Assembly: GCA_023430145.1 (NCBI GenBank)
Contig: JAEZCD010000269.1
Location: 1-23,357 of the forward strand
DNA length: 23,357 nt
Reading direction: 5' to 3'
Source: Pseudomonadota bacterium
GTDB lineage: Bacteria; Pseudomonadota; Alphaproteobacteria; Rhizobiales; Methylopilaceae
Of the stretch, positions 16,482 through 22,764 are shown piece after piece; the stretch's first letter is position 1; each line of letters starts with the position of its first letter. The position numbers and the translations under genes are program-made. A model generated the notes under the pieces. It was given only the letters and a program-made list of their open reading frames with translations. It ran no database searches and was not told where the DNA came from.

Positions 16482-17867
16482 TCACTGCCCGGAGGGCGTG
16501 CGAAGGCCGATCCACTTGTCGCGCACCTGGTTGTAGTGCCGCGTCGGATCATAGGTCTGCACCTTGAGCCCCAGCCGGCCCGTCGACAGCCAGCCGACCG
16601 CCGACAGGAGCGCGTAGGAGGCGACGATGCGGTCGCGCTGCGCCTGCACGAGCGAGGTGCGGGCATCGAGCAGCGCCTGCTGCTGGATGAGCAGGTCGAG
16701 CGTGGTGCGCTCGCCGACGCGGACTTCCTCGCGGGTGCCGGCGAAGGCGACCTGGGCCGCATCGACCTGCGCCTGCGCGGAGATGATCTGCGCACGGGCG
16801 GCCTCGAGCGAGCCCCATGCCGAGACCACGGCGGCCCGCACCTCGTCACGCGCCTCGTCGGCTTCGAGCCGCCGCTGGCCGGCGGTCTCCTTCGCCTGCC
16901 GGACGCGGGAATAGACCTGCCCGCCTTCGTAGATCGGCACGCTGAGGACGCCGAGGATGCTGGCCGAGCGCGACCGGTGGACGCTCAGCTGCTGCTCGAC
17001 GGCGCCGGTGACATTGCCCTGCAGCTGCAACGTCGGCAGCAGCTCGCCCTCGATCGACCGAATCTGGATCTGCGCGGCGTCCACACCGTGCAGCGCCGCC
17101 CGGATGGCCGGATGCTCGGCCTGGCTCACGTCGACCGCGGAGCTGAGCGAGCGCGGCAGGAGCCTGTCGATCGCCCGCGCCGGCACCGGCTTGCCCGCCT
17201 CGACGCCGATCACCTTGCGGTAGTTGCCGCGGCTCGTGTTGAGCGTCGCCTCCGCGCCGCTGACGTCGGACTTCGCACCGGCGACGGCCGACTCGGCCTG
17301 GGCAACGTCGGTGCGCGTGACGACGCCGACATTGAAGCGCTCGCGCGTCGACCGCAGCTCCTCCTCCAGCACCTCGAGGTTGTTCTTGCGCAGGTCGAGG
17401 ATCGCGGCGTCCCGCAGCACGTCCATATAGGCCACGGCGGCGTCGTAGAGGGTGTTCTGGACGGCGTTTCGGAGCGTCTCGCGGGCCGAGAGGACCTGTG
17501 ATTCGGAAGCTCGGGTGTTGTTGCGGGTGCGGAATCCGTCGAAGATGTTCTGGGTCGCGGTGATCGAGGCCGAGCGCGGCGTCAGGCTGCCCGAGTTGAT
17601 GGCGACATCCGTCCGCGAGCCCAGCACCTCGCGCCCGGCGCTGAGTTGCATGTCGACGGTCGGCCGGTAACCGGACAGCGCCTGCGGCACGAGCTCGTCG
17701 GTGGCGCGCAGCGAGGCGCGTTGGGCGTTCAGCGTCGGATTGTTGACATAGGCTTTGGCCAGCGCGCCCTCGATCGTGTCGGCGGCGGCCGATCCGGCCA
17801 TCAGCGCGCAGAGGGCGATCCCGGCGAGGAGCCCCTGCCCGCGTCGTCGCGTTGCGATCGTCATCAT
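16482..17867 (-). CDS. tolC: TolC-family outer membrane channel
   Basis: A 461-residue outer membrane efflux protein. The signal peptide GLLAGIALCALMAGSAAA ends near residue 29. Two homologous halves follow, each beginning with the TolC pattern: IEGALAKAYVNNPTLNAQRA in the first and VSQAEHPAIRAALHGVDAAQ in the second. The halves contain long coiled helices such as RFNVGVVTRTDVAQAESAVA and EVRVGERTTLDLLIQQQALL, the repeated VGxxTxxDxLxAQ signature. It forms the trimeric exit duct for type I secretion and RND/MFS efflux; no inner-membrane partner is present in the window. Length is normal. It lies 136 bases downstream of the PIMT-like gene, an arrangement I associate with Rhizobiales. Confidence 0.95.
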   Translation of the reverse strand: MMTIATRRRGQGLLAGIALCALMAGSAAADTIEGALAKAYVNNPTLNAQRASLRATDELVPQALSGYRPTVDMQLSAGREVLGSRTDVAINSGSLTPRSASITATQNIFDGFRTRNNTRASESQVLSARETLRNAVQNTLYDAAVAYMDVLRDAAILDLRKNNLEVLEEELRSTRERFNVGVVTRTDVAQAESAVAGAKSDVSGAEATLNTSRGNYRKVIGVEAGKPVPARAIDRLLPRSLSSAVDVSQAEHPAIRAALHGVDAAQIQIRSIEGELLPTLQLQGNVTGAVEQQLSVHRSRSASILGVLSVPIYEGGQVYSRVRQAKETAGQRRLEADEARDEVRAAVVSAWGSLEAARAQIISAQAQVDAAQVAFAGTREEVRVGERTTLDLLIQQQALLDARTSLVQAQRDRIVASYALLSAVGWLSTGRLGLKVQTYDPTRHYNQVRDKWIGLRTPSGQ

Positions 17868-17929
17868 CGTTCCCGGCCGCTCGTCGCTCGATCGCGGCAG
17901 CCGGCGGCCACCCCGATCCTCGTCGGGGC

Positions 17930-17957
17930 GATTTAGGAACGGTTAAGGTTAATAATC
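17930..17957. promoter_or_regulatory. A/T-rich block upstream of tolC with tandem TTAACC
   Basis: A sharply A/T-rich stretch in a GC-rich gap. On the minus strand it reads ATTATTAACCTTAACCGTTC, i.e. TTAACC twice in tandem, about 75-90 bases before the tolC ATG. It could be the promoter or an operator of tolC. No clean -35/-10 pair could be assigned. A small hairpin, CCCCGA/TCGGGG (17911-17928), lies between it and the gene. Confidence 0.28.
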
Positions 17958-18003
17958 GGTTGCCGAATGTTGCTGGGAGGTAAAGCCGCCCCGGCCGCCG
18001 CTC

Positions 18004-18663
18004 TCAGAACACGAAGCTCGGCGGCTTCTGGAAGCCGGGCAGCGGCGGCGCCGGGGCATCGAAGGCCGGGAAGCCGCTGAAGTCGCCGTCGACGCGGCGG
18101 TAGAGCATCGCCTTGCCGGCCATGCCGGTGCCGACGATGGCGACGAGCCTGCCGCCCTCCTGCACCTGGCTCTGCAGCGCCTCCGGCACGAACTCGACCG
18201 CGCCGTCGACGAGAACGACGTCATAGGGCGCGCCGGCGGCCCAGCCGGCGGTCAGCTCGCCTTCGACGACGGTCACGTTCGGACGCGCCGCGAGCGCGCT
18301 CCGCGCGATCCCCGTCAGCGCCGGATCGCTCTCCAGCGCCACGACCTCGGGGACGAGCTCGGCGACGAGCGCCGCCGAGTAGCCGGTGGCGCAGCCGACG
18401 ACGAGCGCCCGGCCGGCCTCCTCGAGGTCGGCGAGCTGCAAGAGCTTCGCCAGCACCATCGGGTCCAGCAGGAAGCGCTTCGGCCCGCCCCGGTGGCCCG
18501 TGACCTCGACGGCGCGATCGCGATAGGCGAGCGTCCGCTGCGCCTCGGGCAGGAAGGCCTCGCGCGGGACGGCGAGGAAGGCTTCGAGCACGTGCTGGTC
18601 GGTGACGTCGCCGGTGCGGATCTGGGTGTCCACCATGGTCTGCCGCGCGCGGGCGAAATCCAT
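18004..18663 (-). CDS. PIMT-like SAM-dependent methyltransferase
   Basis: A 219-residue cytoplasmic protein of the protein-L-isoaspartate O-methyltransferase family. VPREAFLPE (32-40), the SAM-binding motif I VVGCATGYS (88-96), an acidic VALESDPAL after the next strand and PYDVVLVDGAVEFVPEAL are recognisable. The family signature G-x-x-IS-(Q/A)-P, however, reads FLLDPMVLAKLLQL, so the active-site Ser is missing. Repair of isoaspartate is therefore doubtful, although databases would label it pcm. The start is one of two adjacent ATGs (18663 or 18666) with GGGGA upstream; an ATG at 18696 is less likely. The gene is followed by tolC on the same strand. Confidence 0.85.
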   Translation of the reverse strand: MDFARARQTMVDTQIRTGDVTDQHVLEAFLAVPREAFLPEAQRTLAYRDRAVEVTGHRGGPKRFLLDPMVLAKLLQLADLEEAGRALVVGCATGYSAALVAELVPEVVALESDPALTGIARSALAARPNVTVVEGELTAGWAAGAPYDVVLVDGAVEFVPEALQSQVQEGGRLVAIVGTGMAGKAMLYRRVDGDFSGFPAFDAPAPPLPGFQKPPSFVF

Positions 18664-18767
18664 CATTGCCGTCCCCATTGGCTCCATCGGAGGCATTTGC
18701 GTTCTGCGCTACGGCCCCGGCAAAGGCAAGCGCCCCTCCCCGGCTGCGGGCCGAGACACGATGACCG

Positions 18768-18796
18768 TTGCGACGGCGGCGCCGGCGGTGCTAGAC
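18768..18796 (+). promoter_or_regulatory. Probable promoter of tRNA-Cys
   Basis: TTGCGA (18768-18773), 17-base spacer, CTAGAC (18791-18796), preceded by TG. Transcription would start about 30 bases ahead of the mature tRNA 5' end at 18833, as expected for a short 5' leader removed by RNase P. Confidence 0.42.
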
Positions 18797-18832
18797 AGAT
18801 CGCCCGCTCGCGGCTGCCGGCCAGCCGCACGA

Positions 18833-18906
18833 GGCCACGTGGCGGAGTGGTTACGCAGAGGACTGCAAATCCTTGCACCCCGGTTCGATTCCGGGCGTGG
18901 CCTCCA
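18833..18906 (+). tRNA. tRNA-Cys (anticodon GCA)
   Basis: A cloverleaf can be folded by hand. The acceptor stem is GGCCACG (18833-18839) with CGTGGCC (18896-18902). The D arm has a GCG/CGC stem and AGTGGTTA loop. The anticodon stem is GAGGA/TCCTT around the loop CTGCAAA, giving anticodon GCA. The T arm is CCCGG-TTCGATT-CCGGG. The discriminator is U, the base required by CysRS, and CCA (18904-18906) is encoded. The total is 74 bases. It is a stand-alone gene between the divergent PIMT-like gene and the secreted-protein zone. Confidence 0.96.
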
Positions 18907-19008
18907 GTTTTTCGTCGCGCTTTTGGGCTTCTCAGCCCGAAAAAATCCCGCTGCAGAAGTCGCTCGGGGTCACGCCAGGGACACGCCCTTAACGAACCGG
19001 CCTGCCGT

Positions 19009-19040
19009 CGCTGACATTTCCCTGACGCGGCCCGTCAGCG
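19009..19040 (+). repeat. Inverted repeat ahead of the 19102 gene
   Basis: CGCTGAC (19009-19015) is the inverse complement of GTCAGCG (19034-19040). A competing inner stem, CTGACG (19022-19027) with CGTCAG (19033-19038), can form instead. It ends about 60 bases before the ATG at 19102, so it may be in the 5' untranslated leader. The rest of 18907-19101 shows no gene. Confidence 0.4.
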
Positions 19041-19101
19041 TGGCGTCGACGCTTCACCCTCACATTGGCGCTCGAAACGACAACACGAGGGAGTTCGAAG
19101 A

Positions 19102-19533
19102 ATGAGCGGTTTCACCCGATTCTCGGTCGCGGTAGCGGCGCTCGCGGCGGCCGCAGCTTTGGGCGCACCCGGGGCTCGAGCGGCCGGCGGGGATGACCTT
19201 CGGCTCGAATGCGATGCGGAAGGTCCGAACGACATTTCCTTGCATGCCCGCTACGAGGAGCGCACCGGCGGCCGCCTGCGGTTCAGTGCCGAGTTCGAGG
19301 CGGCACCTGGTGGCGACTTCTCCGAAGGGCAGCGGATGAAGGTGTCGGTCGAAGGCGTCAACGTCGGCTCGGTTCGCCTCCGGACCGTCGCGGGCGGGGA
19401 TGTCGGAGGCGACCTCAACCTCGGCGACGACAGCGGCAAGCCATTCCCTGACAACTTCCCCACGGTCGATCGCGGCAGCCGAGTGCGGGTCCGGATCGAC
19501 GGCGAACGCGTCCTCGCCTGTCGGCTCCGGTAG
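19102..19533 (+). CDS. Small secreted protein, unknown function (143 aa)
   Basis: A 143-residue protein with a clear signal peptide (FSVAVAALAAAAALGAPGAR, cleavage about residue 28). The mature part is acidic and probably all beta: RLECDAEGPNDISLHARYEE, LRFSAEFEAAPGGDFSEG, VNVGSVRLRTVAGGDVGGDL, FPDNFPTVDRGSRVRV and a final CRLR. Two cysteines, C37 and C140, at the two ends of the mature domain could form one disulfide. I recall similar secreted proteins with an EFEAAPGG-FS-G motif in Methylobacterium-type genomes but no function. GGGAG and GAAGA precede the ATG. It stands alone, between tRNA-Cys and a strong hairpin terminator. Confidence 0.75.
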   Translation: MSGFTRFSVAVAALAAAAALGAPGARAAGGDDLRLECDAEGPNDISLHARYEERTGGRLRFSAEFEAAPGGDFSEGQRMKVSVEGVNVGSVRLRTVAGGDVGGDLNLGDDSGKPFPDNFPTVDRGSRVRVRIDGERVLACRLR

Positions 19534-19604
19534 GCAGCTGTTCCGGGATCGCTCTCCGGCGCCCGCGTCGCCCCCTCGCAAGAGCACCAGCGCGGAGATG
19601 CTGT

Positions 19605-19639
19605 AGGGGCCCGGCTGCTCACGCGGCCGGGGCCTTCTT
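19605..19639 (+). terminator. Terminator after the 19102 gene
   Basis: A 14-bp stem, AGGGGCCCGGCTGC (19605-19618) with GCGGCCGGGGCCTT (19623-19636), with two mismatches, one G-U pair and a 4-base loop, followed by CTT. The T-rich tail TTCTT on the plus strand fits intrinsic termination of the gene ending at 19533. Nothing else was found in 19534-19700. Confidence 0.5.
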
Positions 19640-19700
19640 GGCTCGTGCGTGGTCGAGCGGCCGCGCGGCTAGCCCGGGTGGCAGATCGATCGGGCATCGA

Positions 19701-20702
19701 TCAGAGGATCACGCCGCCCCCGCCGCCCGACCAATTGAAGTAGTTGTTGAAGATCGGCGGCAGGATCCGCACGCCGGCATTGTGCTTGGTGCTGCCGCTC
19801 CGATGCGGATCCAGAAGGATCGCCACCGCGCAGGCGACGTCCGTGCAGCCGGGAAAGTTGTTCCACAGGGGGCCGCCGCCCATGTAGCCGTACGTGTCGG
19901 CGTTGAAGACGAGAAGGCGCGAGCTCGTCGACAGAACGCGTCCGTACCCCTGCCACTGTGATCCGGCGGGCGTGTAGGTCGGGGGAACGACCGGCGCCGG
20001 GTAGCCGCCGGCATAGAAATGGTGGCCGACCAGCAGGCTGTCCGGCTGCTCGGCGAGGCCGAAGAAGCCGGTCGTCAGGCCGATGTTGCAGTCGAGCTTG
20101 ATGGCGCCGTAGTCGTACTTCTCGTTCTTGTGCTGGGTCCAGCCGCGTACCGAGAAGAGCCTCTTCCCCCGGCACTCGCCATATGGCTTCTGGAACCCGT
20201 CCTGGCCGACCGCGACCACCACATTCTCGGACCAGGCTTTCTTGTTGTTGCCGTAGTGGAAGACGCACGAGCCGCGCGTCGCCACGAGGTTCTTGCTGAC
20301 GAGAAAGGCGGTGCAGAAGAGATTCTGCTTGGTCGCCGGGGCGAAGTAGGAGATGCGCGCGATCGCCCGCGTCGGATAGTTCGTCGTCGGCTGCACGCGC
20401 ACCAGATTGTCGTTGCCGATGATGTAGCGCTTGCTCGTCTGCTCCTGGTCGACCGACGCCGATGCGCCCCGGATGCTGGCGCGGGCATCATTGGTCTCGC
20501 CCGGGGCCAGGTGCGGGCCGTCGCCGCGATATCCATGCATGATTGACTGGCCGGCGCGCAGGGCAGCCAGATCCTCGATGGGCTTGCCATCGCTCGCCAC
20601 GGCCGAATCGAGATTTCGGAATTGCGCGTGGCCTGCGCTTGTCCATGCCGCGACGAACGCGACCACAACAAAGGACACGGTACGGCGAGCATGTCTCGAC
20701 AT
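19701..20702 (-). CDS. Secreted trypsin-fold (V8/S1-like) protein lacking catalytic His and Ser
   Basis: A 333-residue exported protein. The signal peptide VSFVVVAFVAAWTSAGHA ends near residue 26. A roughly 70-residue pro-like region is followed by a chymotrypsin-fold domain of the V8/glutamyl-endopeptidase type: NLVRVQPTTNYPTRAIARIS, FCTAFLVSKNLVATRGSCVF, KYDYGAIKLDCNIG and VFNADTYGYMGGGPLWNN. In the normal TA(A/G)HC box the His is replaced by Ser145 (TRGSC), and in the GxSG(G/S)P box the Ser is replaced by Gly275 (YMGGGP). The Asp (D197) and the C130/C146 disulfide pair are kept. It is therefore probably an inactive protease serving as a binding or structural protein in the periplasm or outside. 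The frame is intact and ends in a glycine run followed by VIL. The ATG at 20702 opens the signal peptide; an ATG at 20756 would only add a basic tail. Confidence 0.85.
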   Translation of the reverse strand: MSRHARRTVSFVVVAFVAAWTSAGHAQFRNLDSAVASDGKPIEDLAALRAGQSIMHGYRGDGPHLAPGETNDARASIRGASASVDQEQTSKRYIIGNDNLVRVQPTTNYPTRAIARISYFAPATKQNLFCTAFLVSKNLVATRGSCVFHYGNNKKAWSENVVVAVGQDGFQKPYGECRGKRLFSVRGWTQHKNEKYDYGAIKLDCNIGLTTGFFGLAEQPDSLLVGHHFYAGGYPAPVVPPTYTPAGSQWQGYGRVLSTSSRLLVFNADTYGYMGGGPLWNNFPGCTDVACAVAILLDPHRSGSTKHNAGVRILPPIFNNYFNWSGGGGGVIL

Positions 20703-21001
20703 GGTCGGCTCCGCTCGAAGCGCCGCCCGCAGGCGGCCGTGCCCCATTGGGAACAATACGCCCGGCGACGGGAGCCTGAAAGGGAAAACGCATGCGGCGC
20801 GCTCGGGCTCTCGGAGCGCTCGGATCGCATCCTCCCCGGCCTCGCGACGCGGCGCCGCCCAGGCGATCTCCGGCGTCGCGGACCCGGACCTGTCAATCCG
20901 CTGACGAACCGGCTCAGCCCTCGTTCAGGCCGGATGCGCTTTCTCGGGCGCGCCGGACGGCATGCGGGACGGGGCTGCACCAACCCCTCTTTGCAGAAGC
21001 T

Positions 21002-21033
21002 CGCGCCTCATCGCCCCCGCAAGGGGAGGCGCG
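21002..21033. repeat. Hairpin downstream of the 21175 gene
   Basis: CGCGCCT (21002-21008) pairs with AGGCGCG (21027-21033); inside it CCCC pairs with GGGG around CGCAA, with a five-base bulge on one side. There is no T-run on either strand. Confidence 0.4.
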
Positions 21034-21048
21034 GGCGGCCGGACGGTA

Positions 21049-21078
21049 GGGGCCCGGCCGCGCACACGGTCGGGCCCC
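21049..21078. terminator. Strong 12-bp hairpin, possible factor-assisted terminator
   Basis: GGGGCCCGGCCG (21049-21060) pairs with CGGTCGGGCCCC (21067-21078) with a single G-U pair and a 6-base loop. It lies about 100 bases past the stop of the minus-strand gene at 21175. It shares the 13-base string GTAGGGGCCCGGC with the terminator at 19605. No U-tract follows on either strand. Confidence 0.35.
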
Positions 21079-21174
21079 ACCCGGCTGCCGGCGGCACCGC
21101 GCACTCCGCTGCGAGCCGACTGCTTGCGCGCAAAAGCCCCCTCCCCGACCGCGGCGCCGCCGCGCCCTCCGCGC

Positions 21175-21513
21175 TCACCAGCCCCGGGTGGGCTTGAAGA
21201 AGCAGCGGGTCGGGCTGTTGGGATCGGCCGCGTCCGTCCGGCAGCGCCAGAAATCGTCGTCCGGGCTCGGCTTGGCGACGTCCTCGGGAAACATCTCGCC
21301 GGTGTCGAGCAGGAGATAGCCGCCGGGGACGATGCGGATCCGGGTCGCCGGCACGATCGCGCAGTCGTGCTCGCCGCAGCACCAGGCGTATTTCCCTTCC
21401 ATGATCCATGCCGCCTCGCCGTGGCCCCGCGCGGGCTGGGTGACGACCAGGGCGAGGAACGGGGCGGTCGCGGCCATGCGGAGCGATGCGGGCACGATGC
21501 CAGAGGCGCGCAT
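21175..21513 (-). CDS. Small secreted cysteine-rich protein with CCxxxxC motif (112 aa)
   Basis: A 112-residue protein with an N-terminal hydrophobic export signal (MAATAPFLALVVTQPARGHG; residues 13-32). The mature part has AWCCGEHDC (C45, C46, C51), VPGGYLLLDTGEMFPEDVA, PSPDDDFWRCR (C91) and TRCFFKPTRGW (C104). The pattern CC-x4-C ... G-Y ... SPD-x-FWRC ... RC-F is one I know from many small exported proteins of Bradyrhizobium and Methylobacterium relatives; no function is established. Five cysteines suggest two disulfides plus a free or metal-binding thiol. The start could also be the ATG at 21477. It is divergent from the 21732 gene. Confidence 0.78.
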   Translation of the reverse strand: MRASGIVPASLRMAATAPFLALVVTQPARGHGEAAWIMEGKYAWCCGEHDCAIVPATRIRIVPGGYLLLDTGEMFPEDVAKPSPDDDFWRCRTDAADPNSPTRCFFKPTRGW

Positions 21514-21731
21514 GCGCGAAGGATGCCGCGCAGGCCGGACTTGCGCAACGCGGCGCGCGGGCGGGACCGGGTGAGGTGCGTGCGCGCTTTCGGGTTAGGC
21601 ACCCCTTCCCCGGATGCCGGCATTCGCTGGCGCGCTGCCGGACTCCGGTAGGATTGGCTCGACGCACAGACGAAGCGATGATGCCATCGACCGTCTCGGC
21701 GGCGGTGGCAGAAACCGGGAGAAACACGTCC

Positions 21732-22193
21732 ATGCCCAAGGCGAAGGCACCGCTCATATCCTCGATTATCCTCGCTTCCACGATGGGTGTTCATCCGTCC
21801 ATCGCCGCCGAAGCGACCGGCTTCACGATGTATTCGGAAAACACGTCTCGATGCACGGACGAGTGCGTCGTCGACTTCGGAGTGGTGCCCGAGAAGCACG
21901 ATTATGAGATTCGATTTATCAGCTGCCGCGCGAGAACGTCCAACAATGTATCCTTGTTTGGATGGACCTTCATGGCGCGGAAGCTCGGCAAAGGGATCGA
22001 CTCCACGGCCGAGCTTCGTCCTGTGATCGTCAGTTCCGGAGCCAACATGTTCTATGTAGCGACGGAGAACGTCCTGTTGTTTGTCCCAGCGGGCAGACGA
22101 ATGACGGTAACATTGTTGCGGTTTGGCACTCAGGGCTTCATCTCGAGCTTGGAATGCACGATCAGTGGGTACGACACTGCGAGGGGAAGATAG
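21732..22193 (+). CDS. Secreted protein of unknown function, lower GC (153 aa)
   Basis: A 153-residue protein I do not recognise. MPKAKAPLISSIILASTMGV, then HPSIAA, is a good signal peptide with cleavage near residue 26. The mature part contains four cysteines (C41 and C45 in RCTDEC, C65, C142) and looks beta-rich (DYEIRFISC, NMFYVATENVLLFVPAG, MTVTLLRFG). GGGAGA at 21717-21722 sits 9 bases before the ATG. In-frame ATGs at 21678 and 21681 would add MPSTVSAAVAETGRNTS, which weakens the signal peptide. By hand count 21901-22140 is about 53% G+C (43% in 21901-21960) against about 70% in the housekeeping genes, and codons such as ATT, TTT, AAA, GTA and TTG are common, which suggests recent acquisition. 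Confidence 0.68.
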   Translation: MPKAKAPLISSIILASTMGVHPSIAAEATGFTMYSENTSRCTDECVVDFGVVPEKHDYEIRFISCRARTSNNVSLFGWTFMARKLGKGIDSTAELRPVIVSSGANMFYVATENVLLFVPAGRRMTVTLLRFGTQGFISSLECTISGYDTARGR

Positions 22194-22201
22194 ATTTTCT
22201 C

Positions 22202-22250
22202 GTCGGTGCCTCGGAGGTGACGGGGGTTTCGTCTCCCCGAGGCAGCCGAC
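22202..22250 (+). terminator. Very stable hairpin after the 21732 gene
   Basis: GTCGGTGCCTCGG (22202-22214) pairs with CCGAGGCAGCCGAC (22237-22250), interrupted by one bulged base, and an inner GACG/CGTC stem extends it. It starts 9 bases after the stop codon. No T-run follows, so it may protect the 3' end or stop transcription with help from Rho. The remaining part of the gap, 22251-22427, shows nothing else that I can name. Confidence 0.45.
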
Positions 22251-22427
22251 GGTCGCGGCACGGAGCGCGGTCTCTCTCTCGGCGAGCGCGATGCGGGCCA
22301 CGGATCGGGCCGGCCTGCCTGTTCCTGCACCTCTCCGTGCCGCGGACCGAGCGCCGCTTTCCGGGCGATGTCATGAAAGATTACGATTCCCGGCCGATTC
22401 TCGTCGCCGTTTGCGACAGGCACAGAC

Positions 22428-22433
22428 AAGGAG
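22428..22433 (+). promoter_or_regulatory. Consensus ribosome binding site of the 22442 gene
   Basis: AAGGAG located 8 bases before the ATG at 22442. It is the most consensus-like ribosome site I noticed in the window, and it rules out the many upstream in-frame starts. Confidence 0.7.
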
Positions 22434-22441
22434 AAGAGATC

Positions 22442-22741
22442 ATGCCGTCGACCGTCAGCCGCCTCGCCCTTCTTCCCCTCGCCTTCGGCTCCCTCCTCGC
22501 CGCGACCGCGCTCGCGCAGGAAGGGCCGAATGCCCGGGCGATGACCTGCGCGCAGGTCAAGGCGATCATCCAGACGAAAGGCGCATCGCTCATCAATTCG
22601 GGGCCGGACGTCTACAATCGCTACGTCAAGGACGCCGCCTACTGTCTCGAGGACCAATATCTTGCGCCGGCCTGGGTGCGGACACTGGATTCGAAGGCGT
22701 GCTTCATCGGCTATTACTGCACGGACAATCGCGACGACTAG
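22442..22741 (+). CDS. Small secreted four-cysteine protein (99 aa)
   Basis: A 99-residue protein. A signal peptide (LALLPLAFGSLLAATALAQ, cleavage about residue 25) is followed by a compact domain of about 70 residues with four cysteines: C36 (MTCAQVKAIIQTKGASLI), C68 (YCLEDQYLAPAWV), C87 and C93 (ACFIGYYCTD). The C-x31-C-x18-C-x5-C spacing fits a helical two-disulfide domain, and the VYNRYVKDAAYC stretch is one I associate with small exported rhizobial proteins of unknown function. The start is fixed by AAGGAG at 22428. The next gene starts 23 bases downstream on the same strand. Confidence 0.8.
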   Translation: MPSTVSRLALLPLAFGSLLAATALAQEGPNARAMTCAQVKAIIQTKGASLINSGPDVYNRYVKDAAYCLEDQYLAPAWVRTLDSKACFIGYYCTDNRDD

Positions 22742-22764
22742 CGCCTAAGGGCACGCCCAGCGGA

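Larger units (their letters stand above)
20703..21174. other. 472-base non-coding stretch
   Basis: Between the trypsin-fold gene and the 21175-21513 gene. Open frames cross it, but none shows GC-ending codon bias together with a start and a ribosome site. It should contain the promoter of the trypsin-fold gene (minus strand) and the 3' region of the 21175 gene. The two hairpins at 21002-21033 and 21049-21078 are the only structures I can support. Confidence 0.5.

Noticed and set aside
17911..17957. A CtrA binding site upstream of tolC
   Set aside because: The CtrA consensus needs TTAA-N7-TTAA. Here the two TTAA cores are separated by only two bases.
18921..18946. GGGCT-TCTC-AGCCC hairpin after the tRNA as a terminator
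   Set aside because: The stem has five pairs. A T-run precedes it and an A-run follows it on the plus strand, the wrong order for termination there, and on the minus strand the order is also wrong because the T-run precedes the stem.
20874..20896. TTGACA on the minus strand as promoter of the trypsin-fold gene
   Set aside because: A perfect -35 hexamer is present, but no acceptable -10 lies 16-18 bases downstream, and the distance to the gene would be about 190 bases.
20622..21197. Plus-strand open frame across the 472-base gap
   Set aside because: The translation is Arg/Pro/Ala-rich low complexity with no ribosome site, and it overlaps the 5' end of the trypsin-fold gene on the other strand.
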